Source: Palsa-1447 sp964414785 (lineage in GTDB: Bacteria > Verrucomicrobiota > Verrucomicrobiia > Opitutales > Opitutaceae). From it: 64,000 nucleotides of DNA. The stretch lies in NCBI GenBank assembly GCA_964414785.1, contig CAYPXZ010000001.1, forward strand, positions 62,001 through 126,000. The letters run 5' to 3'. Each line of letters starts with the position of its first letter. Position 1 is the stretch's first letter. The translations under genes were made by a program, and so were the position numbers. The notes under the pieces are model-generated. The model ran no database searches. It was not told where the DNA came from and worked only from the letters and a program-made list of their open reading frames with translations. Shown piece after piece: positions 18,008 through 27,339 of the stretch.

Positions 18008-18388
18008 TCAGGCGTGGCGCTGGTAGATGCTTTGCAGGGCCGACGGGGCCGGCGCCTGGACCGGTGCGGTGACCGGCCTGTTACCGGTCAGGCTGTAGCG
18101 CAGAAGGAGCTGCTCGTTCTCGCGGTCGAGCTGCAGGATCTGAAGTATCCGCGAGCGGGTCTTCTCCACGGCCTGCAGGAACTCGGTCGTTTTCGAACCC
18201 TCCCGGGAAGCGCTCCTCAGGGCGGACAGCGTCTCATCAAGCCGGGCGAGCATGGCGCGCTTGCGGTCAAGCAGGCTCGAGTCCGGCGGCCGCTTGTTCT
18301 GCTGAAGGAAACGGTTCTCCTCGAGGGTCAGCTCGTGCAGTTCATTGCACAGCTCTTGGTGGTTCTGCAGGGCTTGCAGGGGTGTCAT
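18008..18388 (-). CDS. Small helical protein, FlgN-like (tentative)
   Basis: 126 residues from the ATG at 18388 (MTPLQALQNHQELCNELHEL). It is almost entirely helical and coiled-coil-like (LTLEENRFLQQNKRPPDSSL, LLDRKRAMLARLDETLSALR), followed by a Pro/Ala-rich tail. The pattern 'N....L.EEN..L.........L...K..L...L' resembles FlgN/FliT-type flagellar chaperones, but similarity is weak. Its start overlaps the upstream TPR gene by 47 bases, so it is translationally coupled as the last gene of a three-gene operon. Confidence 0.6.
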   Translation of the reverse strand: MTPLQALQNHQELCNELHELTLEENRFLQQNKRPPDSSLLDRKRAMLARLDETLSALRSASREGSKTTEFLQAVEKTRSRILQILQLDRENEQLLLRYSLTGNRPVTAPVQAPAPSALQSIYQRHA

Positions 18389-19673
18389 GGAGTGTGGCGA
18401 GGGTGGGGATCTTTTCTCCCGGCGTCGAGCCGGTGGAGAAGAAGGCGGTGAGCTGGTGCTCGGTCCGCTCGTTCCACTCCAGATGTTCCATACGCCAGCT
18501 GGCCATCCGCGCGAGCTCATTCATCTCCAAAGGTGGGGCTCCCGCGGGACCCGCGGGTTTCGCGGGGGAGGGCTGTGCCGCCGCGTCGACGATCGACTGG
18601 TAGGATGCCCGGGCCAGGTCAATCATCCGCAGGCGCTCGTAGCAGAGGCCGATCTGGTAGCTCAGCGGCAGCCTCCAGGCCGGGTCCGGGGAAAGCGCCG
18701 CGAGGCCCCGGTAGACGGCCAGCGCGTTCGTTGTGTCGCCGGTCTGGAAGAACTCGTTCGCGAGCTGGTTGCCGGTGCGGCGCTGCCAGTAGGACCAGCG
18801 CTTGGGGTCGGCGGCGGAATTGGCCTGCTCCCCGCGAAGGAGCGCCATCGTGGCAGAGAGGGACTCGTCGGGGCGCTTCAACTGAAGGAGCGTCGTGGCG
18901 AGCAGGTGGCGGGCCTCGGGCACGTTCTCGTCCTTGGGCCACTGCTCGAGGTAGGCGCGAAGGGTGGTGACGGCGCCCTCCAGGTCGCCCGCCAGCTGCA
19001 ACGCGTACGCCGACTTGAAGTGGGCGCGTGCGCGGTCGGCCGGGGCCAGGTCGAGCAGGCGCAGGCGCCCGAAGAACTTGCCGGCCTCCACGAAGTTGCC
19101 CGAGGCGAAGTGGGTTTCCGCGATCTCAAACTGCGCCGTCTTCGCAAGGAGCTGGTAGTGGTCGAAGTTCTCGGACTGAAGCTTGAGCGTGGAATCAATG
19201 ACGCTATAGAACCGGTTTATGGCGAGCCGGTACGCGCCCATGGAGCGCAGCACCCGGCCGAGGTCGAGCAGCACGTCGGGCACGCGGCCATCGTCGGGGA
19301 ACTCCTTCAGGTATTTTTCGTAGATGGCCGCCGACTTTGTGAAGCTGCCCGCCCGGCGGTACATCTTGGCGATGCCTATAAGAGCGTCCTTTTGGTCCGA
19401 AACCCTGAAGTCGCGCGAGCTGAGAATCTGCCGGTAGGCAATCTCCGCCGCCGCGTAGTCGGAGCGCTCGGTCAGGCTCGCCCCGAGGATGAGGAGGCCC
19501 TTGGCCTCGGCGACCTTGTCGGCCGCAATGACGCTGGCCACGCTCTTGGGAGCGGGCTCGGGCGCGGCGCCAGCCGGGGGCACATCCGCCCCGATAGCCG
19601 CCGGACCGCACAGGAGAATCAGGGCTAGGATGATTCCGCTGGTGGGACGCTGGTACAAATTTGGGCGGGTCAT
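18342..19673 (-). CDS. Secreted TPR-repeat protein
   Basis: 443 residues with an N-terminal signal peptide (SGIILALILLCGPAAIGADV). At least six TPR or TPR-like helical pairs follow: AAEIAYRQILSSRDFRVSDQ, SFTKSAAIYEKYLKEFPDDG, AYRLAINRFYSVIDSTLK, NFVEAGKFFGRLRLLDLAPA, DLEGAVTTLRAYLEQWPKDE and DTTNALAVYRGLAALSPDPA. The architecture recalls YbgF/CpoB-like periplasmic TPR proteins that scaffold envelope complexes. It overlaps its upstream neighbour by 4 bases (ATGA) and its downstream one by 47. Its position inside a motility-related, sigma-28-associated block suggests a part in flagellar assembly in the envelope; that is inference. Confidence 0.78.
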   Translation of the reverse strand: MTRPNLYQRPTSGIILALILLCGPAAIGADVPPAGAAPEPAPKSVASVIAADKVAEAKGLLILGASLTERSDYAAAEIAYRQILSSRDFRVSDQKDALIGIAKMYRRAGSFTKSAAIYEKYLKEFPDDGRVPDVLLDLGRVLRSMGAYRLAINRFYSVIDSTLKLQSENFDHYQLLAKTAQFEIAETHFASGNFVEAGKFFGRLRLLDLAPADRARAHFKSAYALQLAGDLEGAVTTLRAYLEQWPKDENVPEARHLLATTLLQLKRPDESLSATMALLRGEQANSAADPKRWSYWQRRTGNQLANEFFQTGDTTNALAVYRGLAALSPDPAWRLPLSYQIGLCYERLRMIDLARASYQSIVDAAAQPSPAKPAGPAGAPPLEMNELARMASWRMEHLEWNERTEHQLTAFFSTGSTPGEKIPTLATLHDTPASPAEPPRAVQ

Positions 19674-20206
19674 TGCTGTCGGTAGGTCGCGGTGCTCGGG
19701 GGAAGCTTTCCCGGCTCAGGAGGCGTGGGGGCTGAGGAGACATCCTCCGGATTGGGCCCCGCTCCCGGAAACTGGAAATAGGGGAGAAAGTCCTCGGGAC
19801 GGACCTTGGACTTGGCATCGTCGGGAAGGATGGGAGCCGCGGTCGAGGCCGGCTCGGGCGCGGCGGCCGGCTTGGACGACGGCGCGGCCTGGGACGGGGC
19901 GGCCGCGGCTGGCTCCTCCTGCCTCGGCTCCAGCCTTGCGGCGGAGATTTCCGGCTTTGCGAAGGGATGCGGAGGCGCACCGGCTGGCGGGCGGGTGCTC
20001 ACATCGGGCAGCGGCACCAGCGCGTCCTGGAAGCGGAGCGCGGGCGGCCCGGCGACCACGAGGTAGGGCCTTGAGCGGCTGGTCGGCTTCGGCTCGCTGA
20101 AGGAGAGGGGCATGCAGAGCACGGTCCCGGGTATCAGGAACATCGAGAGATAAAGCCCGTAACCCCGGATCCCCACGTGGCGCCCGGGCAGGGAGGTTGA
20201 ATGCAT
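19670..20206 (-). CDS. Proline/alanine-rich membrane-anchored protein of unknown function
   Basis: 178 residues from the ATG at 20206 (MHSTSLPGRHVGIRGYGLYL). One hydrophobic segment follows (GLYLSMFLIPGTVLCMPLSF). A long low-complexity Pro/Ala/Glu-rich region comes next (SKPAAAPEPASTAAP). The ends read ARPYLVVAGPPALRFQDALV-like and FLPYFQFPGAGPNPEDV. It overlaps the TPR gene by 4 bases and would be its partner. No family recognised; the frame is open upstream to 20320 with an implausible Cys-rich leader. Confidence 0.6.
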   Translation of the reverse strand: MHSTSLPGRHVGIRGYGLYLSMFLIPGTVLCMPLSFSEPKPTSRSRPYLVVAGPPALRFQDALVPLPDVSTRPPAGAPPHPFAKPEISAARLEPRQEEPAAAAPSQAAPSSKPAAAPEPASTAAPILPDDAKSKVRPEDFLPYFQFPGAGPNPEDVSSAPTPPEPGKLPPSTATYRQQ

Positions 20207-20257
20207 GTGCTTTGCAGCGGTCCATGAGTTCTGATCACGCAGGAATACCTCCCGGCA

Positions 20258-20284
20258 ATATCGGCACATGCGGGGCGTTCCTGA
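20258..20284 (-). promoter_or_regulatory. Possible sigma-28-like promoter of the TPR block
   Basis: Minus strand: TCAGGAAC, 11-base spacer, GCCGATAT. The -10 matches 7/8 but the -35 only 3/8, so this is the weakest of the series. It lies about 50 bases upstream of the ATG at 20206. Confidence 0.38.
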
Positions 20285-20331
20285 ATGCCCCTCTGCGATA
20301 TTGTTTTCCTGCGGTTTCATGGTTAAATACT

Positions 20332-22266
<1,935 letters not shown>

Positions 22267-22276
22267 GCACCCATGA

Positions 22277-22303
22277 ACATCGGCGCAGGGCCCCGCGACT
22301 TGA
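22277..22303 (-). promoter_or_regulatory. Sigma-28-like promoter of the hybrid kinase gene
   Basis: Minus strand: TCAAGTCG, 11-base spacer, GCCGATGT (5/8 and 6/8 to consensus). The -10 ends 11 bases before the ATG at 22266. Confidence 0.5.
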
Positions 22304-22352
22304 GCTAACTGGGCGGCGTCTTAGTAGAATCCGCAGCGCCGGTCAGCCGGGC

Positions 22353-23258
22353 TTACAACAGCCCGCTAAGCATGGCGGGAAGCTGCTGCAGCGCATTGGC
22401 GATGTGGGCCCTGGCCAGGGACGATTCCTCGCCCTCGGCGCCGTAGAGTATCGTCCAGCCGTCCAGCTCCATCCAAGAGTCGGTCTTCACGGGGTCCACG
22501 AGCTCGAAGCCCCCGGAGATGCCCGCGTGGCGCACGAGGTTATCCGCCACCTGAACCGCCGCAGCGAACAGCCGCTGGCGGGGGGCCATGTTGGGGTCGT
22601 TGTGGAACTTGACGGCGAGAGTGATCTCCTCGGAGAGCTGGTGGCGCTCGAGGTAGTAGGCGCCTATCTGCCCATGGTCCCAGCCGATGAGCCGGCGCTC
22701 GTGCGCGCAGACGTCGGAGGTCGAGCTGTGCGGCGTGCGGGTGACCTCATGCAGCTCATCGGGGAACGCCGAGGCCATCACGACCTTGCCCACGTTGTGG
22801 AGGAGTCCGGCGAGGTAATCGGTCTCGTCATCGATCGCCAGGGGGGTCGCCCGGAGGATCTCTCGGGTGAGGACGGCGGTCCCGATGCTGTGCGCCCAGA
22901 GGTCCCTCCAGGGCAGCGGGACCGCGGAGCTGTTCTGCAGCCCCTCGAGCTCCTCGATGACGGGGGTCGCCATGGACAGCTCGCGTATCTGGCGCAGCCC
23001 CAGGAAAAACACGGCCTCCTCGATGTTGTTCACGCGCGCCGAAAGGCCGAAATACACCGAATTGACCATCCTGAGCAGGCGCGCGGAGAGCGAGGGGTCC
23101 CGGCGGATGATCTCGGCAATCTGGGAGGTAAGGCTCAGTTCGGACTTCACTAGATCGCTCAGCGCCCGGTTGTTGCACTGGAGCGACGCAAGCTTTGGAC
23201 AGGCGTCAATGCGCCGTCGTATGGCGTGGTCGGTGGGCGACAAAACGAGTGAATTCAT
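22353..23258 (-). CDS. HDOD-domain signalling protein (second of three)
   Basis: 301 residues. HDOD core: CNNRALSDLVKSELSLTSQI, IRRDPSLSARLLRMVNSVYF, NNIEEAVFFLGLRQIRELSM and DYLAGLLHNVGKVVMASAF. Unlike many HDOD proteins it keeps an HNxGK-like sequence, where HD hydrolases have HDxGK, so one metal ligand is changed and hydrolysis is unlikely. A late HDPN-like motif (VKFHNDPNMA) is also typical. It has a good sigma-28-like promoter 63 bases upstream and lies 86 bases before the hybrid kinase on the same strand. Function probably lies in c-di-GMP or chemotaxis signalling through protein binding. Confidence 0.86.
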   Translation of the reverse strand: MNSLVLSPTDHAIRRRIDACPKLASLQCNNRALSDLVKSELSLTSQIAEIIRRDPSLSARLLRMVNSVYFGLSARVNNIEEAVFFLGLRQIRELSMATPVIEELEGLQNSSAVPLPWRDLWAHSIGTAVLTREILRATPLAIDDETDYLAGLLHNVGKVVMASAFPDELHEVTRTPHSSTSDVCAHERRLIGWDHGQIGAYYLERHQLSEEITLAVKFHNDPNMAPRQRLFAAAVQVADNLVRHAGISGGFELVDPVKTDSWMELDGWTILYGAEGEESSLARAHIANALQQLPAMLSGLL

Positions 23259-23320
23259 TAGGAAATATAACGGATCTCACGTCTGCGCCGGCTCAGGGCA
23301 CAATCAACGGGATGGTGGTT

Positions 23321-23347
23321 CTATCGGCAGGACGGGAGGCCCCTTTA
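23321..23347 (-). promoter_or_regulatory. Sigma-28-like promoter of the second HDOD gene
   Basis: Minus strand: TAAAGGGG, 11-base spacer, GCCGATAG (5/8 and 7/8). The spacing is exact and the AAAG core is intact. Confidence 0.62.
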
Positions 23348-23809
23348 GGCATATGTATGCCCCGGTGCCGGTAATTTCAGGGCGGCGGCTCCGCCTGCGG
23401 ACTTATCGGCCGAATTGGGCTCAAGTTCATCCGCCTGCGTGACGAAGCATCTTCCAACGGATGGATCCGGGAGGCTTTGCCATGCGCGGACTGCGCGCCG
23501 CGTTGGATCGGTTGCCGACCAGGCCCTTTGCCTCGCTCTCAAAAGTAGCTTCACCGATGGGCCCCGTCGGGGGCTTCCGGTCGCAGGGGGGGCCAAGACG
23601 ATGCCCGAAGGCGATGCTAGGCACTTTTTTCCTTTGCGTCGGGCACGCTCGAGAGGCTGGAAACCCAGGGGTCTTATCTGAATCTAACTAATTATATAAG
23701 AACCGGTTACAATAACATTTGGCGGGTTGGTATGTTCTTTGCTGATTGCAGCGCAGCCCGGACTCAATCGCCCGCGCGCCCTCCCATCACCGGTATTCCC
23801 AACTCCTCC
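23348..23809. other. Non-coding gap upstream of the glycosyltransferase operon
   Basis: 462 bases with no convincing coding frame. It holds an inverted repeat TGCCCGA...TCGGGCA around 23602-23643 and an AT-rich stretch at about 23683-23718 with TATATAAG and TACAAT boxes. These are likely -10 elements for the rightward glycosyltransferase operon. No -35 better than GGTCTT at 17 bases was found. Confidence 0.35.
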
Positions 23810-24574
23810 ATGTCAAAAAAGCTCGGCTTGATCCAGTCGCGGGGAATCGGCGACATCATCATAGGACTGCCCATCGCGAAGTATTACCACGATCGCGGCG
23901 TGGAGGTCTATTGGCCGATCGACGGACGGTTCCTGAGCTCGTTTAGCCATGCCGTTACCTACGTCCGGTTCATCCCGTTCCCTTTCAATCCGAATGCGGA
24001 CGGCTTCCTGAACGATCCCAAGAGGCTGCTCAAGGCGATGGGCTGCGAGCGCGTGGTCACGCTCTACAGCTACTTCACGGACACGCCGTCGGAACACCCG
24101 GCCTATTTCGGGAGCCTGAAGTTCGACGAGTACAAGTATGCTGCCGCCGGGGTTCCGTTCTCTGAGAAATGGAACCTCTCGATCCGGCGCCATGCGGAGC
24201 GCGAGAAGCTTCTCTTCAAGAGGCTCGTGAAGAAGGACGATTACATCGTCGTGCATCGCCAGGGATCCAATGCCAAGGCCGACGTAAAGATTCCATCCCA
24301 GTATGCGGGCCACCAGGTCATCGAGATAAGCGAGCAGACCGAGTGCATCTTTGACTGGCTGCTCATCCTTGAGCGCGCGAGGTTCCTGCTCCTGATCGAC
24401 AGCTGCTTCTCGAACCTGGTGGACCAACTCTGCCTGCCCAACGAAAAGATGTTCGTCTTCCGGTCCGAGGCGCGGTTCACCCCGGTCTTGAGATCGAACT
24501 GGCAGTACTACGGCGAGGCCAACCCCCTTTCGAATTGGCACCTCGCACAAACGCCGTCTCTTGCGACTGCCTGA
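23810..24574 (+). CDS. Glycosyltransferase family 9-like protein
   Basis: 254 residues from the ATG at 23810 (MSKKLGLIQSRGIGDIIIGL). The N terminus matches ADP-heptose:LPS heptosyltransferase (GT9)-type openings 'SRGIGDIIIGLPIAKYYHDRG'-like, and the C-terminal half keeps YIVVHRQGSN and the ILERARFLLLIDSCFSNLVD nucleotide-sugar site region. It is shorter than typical GT9 enzymes (about 340), so part of the N-terminal lobe may be reduced. Its stop overlaps the next start (TGATG). It is probably cytoplasmic and involved in glycan or flagellin decoration. The acceptor is unknown. Confidence 0.7.
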   Translation: MSKKLGLIQSRGIGDIIIGLPIAKYYHDRGVEVYWPIDGRFLSSFSHAVTYVRFIPFPFNPNADGFLNDPKRLLKAMGCERVVTLYSYFTDTPSEHPAYFGSLKFDEYKYAAAGVPFSEKWNLSIRRHAEREKLLFKRLVKKDDYIVVHRQGSNAKADVKIPSQYAGHQVIEISEQTECIFDWLLILERARFLLLIDSCFSNLVDQLCLPNEKMFVFRSEARFTPVLRSNWQYYGEANPLSNWHLAQTPSLATA

Positions 24575-25617
24575 TGCTCTCCCTGCCGAGAGTCACCCTG
24601 GTCTGCGTCGACTGCGTCAACCCTGCAGCCGCGGTCATTGCCATGCGCCGTAGCATGGAGCACTGCACCTTCGCTCGGGCGGTGCTGCTGACGCACCAAT
24701 CCCCAACTGCGTCCACCCCGGGCATAGACGTGCTCCCGATCTCGAGGATCTCCTCCCGGGAGGAATATTCGCATTTCATGCTGAACGAGCTCGGGCGGTT
24801 CGTGGCCTCGGACTATGCGCTTGTGATCCAGTGGGACGGGTACGTCGTGAACTCCGGCGCGTGGAGAGAGCAGTTCCTCGACTACGATTACATCGGGGCC
24901 AAATGGTGGCATAAGGACGGGTGCAACGTGGGCAACGGGGGCTTTTCCCTGCGTTCAAAAAAGCTTCTCGACGCGGTTCAATCCCTCGGGGTCAGGGGCA
25001 GCATTCTCAACGAGGACGACGTCATTTGCCGGATAGGCCGCCCGGCGCTCGAGGCGCGGCATGGCATCCGCTTTGCGCCGGAGTCCGTCGCCGACCAGTT
25101 CGCATTCGAACGCATTGCCCCCCTGGAACAGGCGCTCCCCTTTGGGTTCCACGGTCTTTTCAACATGGGGCGCTTTCTAAGCGCCACCGATCTTCAGGAC
25201 CTGTTCCTTCTGCTGGATCCGCGGACCATTGCCTACGTGGAGACGCTCGAGCTCGTCCAAAAGTACATCCAGGAGAAACGTTGGCAGGAGGCCGTCTGGC
25301 TTGCATCGCGTGTTCTGGACTTTAACCGGGACAATGTTGCGGCGCTCAGGCTGCTGTCCGTTGCAGCCTATCATGCGGGCCGCATGAGTCTCGTGGTCCG
25401 GGCGCTGCAGAATCTTCATAGGATCGAACCGCTCAACACCGAGTACCTGGCCGACCTGGGAGATCTGGCCTTGGCGGCCAAACAGGCCTTCGAGGCTTCG
25501 AACTACTATAGGAAGCTCCTTGAGATAAAGCCCAACGACGGACCCACGCTCGAGAAGCTCCGCCGCCTCGACGGCGCCGCGGCTCAGATGGAGGAAGCCT
25601 CCGCAAATGCCGGCTGA
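24574..25617 (+). CDS. DUF5672 glycosyltransferase-like protein with C-terminal TPR region
   Basis: 347 residues from the ATG at 24574. Residues 1-215 match DUF5672, a GT-A-like family: YALVIQWDGYVVN, FLDYDYIGAKWWH and VGNGGFSLRSKKLL, plus EDDVICR and FGFHGLFNM. Residues about 225-335 are helical TPR-like repeats (WQEAVWLASRVLDFNRDNVA, RMSLVVRALQNLHRIEPLNT, FEASNYYRKLLEIKPNDGPT). A DUF5672 plus TPR arrangement hints at a protein-acceptor glycosyltransferase. It is coupled to the upstream GT9-like gene and lies 19 bases before the epimerase. Confidence 0.8.
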   Translation: MLSLPRVTLVCVDCVNPAAAVIAMRRSMEHCTFARAVLLTHQSPTASTPGIDVLPISRISSREEYSHFMLNELGRFVASDYALVIQWDGYVVNSGAWREQFLDYDYIGAKWWHKDGCNVGNGGFSLRSKKLLDAVQSLGVRGSILNEDDVICRIGRPALEARHGIRFAPESVADQFAFERIAPLEQALPFGFHGLFNMGRFLSATDLQDLFLLLDPRTIAYVETLELVQKYIQEKRWQEAVWLASRVLDFNRDNVAALRLLSVAAYHAGRMSLVVRALQNLHRIEPLNTEYLADLGDLALAAKQAFEASNYYRKLLEIKPNDGPTLEKLRRLDGAAAQMEEASANAG

Positions 25618-25636
25618 CGGACTGAATCAAGGCGCG

Positions 25637-26605
25637 ATGACGAAGCAATCCAGGGTCCTTGTCACGGGAGCAGCCGGCTTCATCGGCAGCCACACATGCG
25701 ACTCCCTGCTCGCCGCGGGCCACGCGGTGTGCGGGGTGGACAATTTCCGAACGGGAAGGCTGGAAAACCTTTGGTCCTGCTCAGCCCACCCGGAATTCGT
25801 GCTTCGCGAAGGGGACGTCGCCGAGGCCGGGGAATTGGATGAGATCGTCGCGCAGTTCGCGCCCTCAGCCATCATCCATCTGGCAGGGCTCGTGAGTGTC
25901 CAAGAGAGCATCGCAACTCCTGCCCTCAACTTCCGTTTGAACGTGCAGGCAACCCACGCGATTGCCGAAGCCGCGCGCAAGCGCAGCGTCGGCCGCGTCG
26001 TCTTCGCGTCATCGGCGGCCGTCTATGGGGAGTCATCCAGACAGGCCCTGAACGAGGCCGCCGCCCCCTGCATGCCCGTGAGCCCCTATGGGGCCGCGAA
26101 GTTGGCCTCGGAGAACCTCCTGCTGGGTTATGCGAGGGCCTACGGCTTCACGGCAATCTGCCTTCGGTACTTCAACGTGTTCGGCCCCAGACAGGACCCG
26201 GGATCGCAGTATTCCGGGGTCATCACGGCCTTCAGCCGATGCTTTATGGAGGGCAGGAGCGCCACGATCTTCGGCGATGGCAATCAGAGCCGGGATTTCA
26301 TCTCGGTTCGCGATATCGCCCGGGCAAACCTTCTTGGGGCAACGCTTCCGAGCCTCCCGTCGTCCACTCTGAATGTCTGCTCGGGCCGGGGCACGTCGCT
26401 ATTGGAACTCGTCGGTTGCCTTTCGGCGCATTTCGGGGGCTCGGCAAAGGCGGAACACGCCCCGGAGAGGCCGGGCGACATTCGGCATTCCCTGGGAGAT
26501 CCGAGCGCCGCCAAGCGCATCTTGGGTTTCCAAACCGCCTGGACCGTAGACGACGGGCTGGGGGAACTTGCGCAGCCTGCAGAGACCTTAATCTCACCCC
26601 TGTAA
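25637..26605 (+). CDS. NAD-dependent sugar-nucleotide epimerase/dehydratase
   Basis: 322 residues from the ATG at 25637, chosen because an AAGG lies 8 bases before it; an ATG at 25607 inside the previous gene is also in frame. This is an extended short-chain dehydrogenase: Rossmann TGAAGFIGSH, VDNFRTGRLENL, HLAGLVSVQESI, catalytic Ser in VFASSAAVYGES and YGAAKLASENLL (YxxxK). The late RYFNVFGPRQDP and FGDGNQSRDFISVRDIA are typical of UDP-glucose/UDP-GlcNAc 4-epimerases and WbpP-like enzymes. It would supply an activated sugar for the neighbouring glycosyltransferases. Confidence 0.88.
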   Translation: MTKQSRVLVTGAAGFIGSHTCDSLLAAGHAVCGVDNFRTGRLENLWSCSAHPEFVLREGDVAEAGELDEIVAQFAPSAIIHLAGLVSVQESIATPALNFRLNVQATHAIAEAARKRSVGRVVFASSAAVYGESSRQALNEAAAPCMPVSPYGAAKLASENLLLGYARAYGFTAICLRYFNVFGPRQDPGSQYSGVITAFSRCFMEGRSATIFGDGNQSRDFISVRDIARANLLGATLPSLPSSTLNVCSGRGTSLLELVGCLSAHFGGSAKAEHAPERPGDIRHSLGDPSAAKRILGFQTAWTVDDGLGELAQPAETLISPL

Positions 26606-26679
26606 CGCTAGGAATCAGGACCATTGGGCCGCGCGAAGCCCTCCTGGGGGTGCGCCGGCCCAGCAACGGGTTTGGTGAA

Positions 26680-27339
26680 TCAGGCTTTTACGAGGAACAC
26701 CTGGCCGCCCGAGATCTGGAGTTTCTTGATACTTGACCGGGTGGGGGGCGGAGTGCCGCGGCCCGCCTTTGTGGCGTCCTCTATTCCGCATTCGTCGACA
26801 AGCGTCTTTATGAATCCGACCATGCCGTAGTCGTGGCTGATGAATCGGTGCTGCTGCATGTCGTAGACGGGCTTTTGATACGCCTTGCCATCCGACCAGG
26901 AATCCCAGTATCCGCAACCCCAGTCCTCTATGCAGTAGATGCCGCCCGGCTTGAGGTGCTTGTCGAACAGATGGCCCAGCGTTATCGCGGTCAGGTATCC
27001 CACATGGGAGCAATCGTCGATGATGATGTCGAAGCCGTCGGGAGCCACCTCCCGGGCGATCCGGTCGAGAAGGGCGGTGTCCTGCTGCATCCCCTGATAC
27101 ACGCGCACCCTCCCAGTGGGGTCGTCCACGGTGACCGGTGTCAGGTCGAGTCCCGCACAGACGCCCTTGGGGAAATAGTCCCTCCACATCTGCAGGGAGC
27201 CGCCGTAGTTGATGCCCAGTTCGAGAAGCCTTACGTCCTGGTCGCGCAGCGACCCGAAGAACTCCTCATAATTGTCCAGGTAGCCCTGGGATTTGTCCGT
27301 GGGGTATGCGCTTGCTGCGAGGATTTGTTGGAGGCTCAT
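26680..27339 (-). CDS. Class I SAM-dependent methyltransferase
   Basis: 219 residues. It begins LAASAYPTDKSQGYLDNYEE. The SAM-binding motif I is VRLLELGINYGGSLQMWRDY, motif II-like GLDLTPV, and motif IV is GFDIIIDDCSH, followed by LKPGGIYCIEDWGCGYWD. This is the pattern of the macrocin-O-methyltransferase/cephalosporin-hydroxylase-like sugar methyltransferases. Its start overlaps the stop of the TPR glycosyltransferase gene (ATGA), so it probably methylates a sugar placed by that operon. No separate promoter. Confidence 0.82.
   Translation of the reverse strand: MSLQQILAASAYPTDKSQGYLDNYEEFFGSLRDQDVRLLELGINYGGSLQMWRDYFPKGVCAGLDLTPVTVDDPTGRVRVYQGMQQDTALLDRIAREVAPDGFDIIIDDCSHVGYLTAITLGHLFDKHLKPGGIYCIEDWGCGYWDSWSDGKAYQKPVYDMQQHRFISHDYGMVGFIKTLVDECGIEDATKAGRGTPPPTRSSIKKLQISGGQVFLVKA

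Noticed and set aside
23415..23681. 88-codon plus-strand frame in the gap before the glycosyltransferases
   Set aside because: No coding-like composition, no start signal, and competing frames of similar length on both strands.
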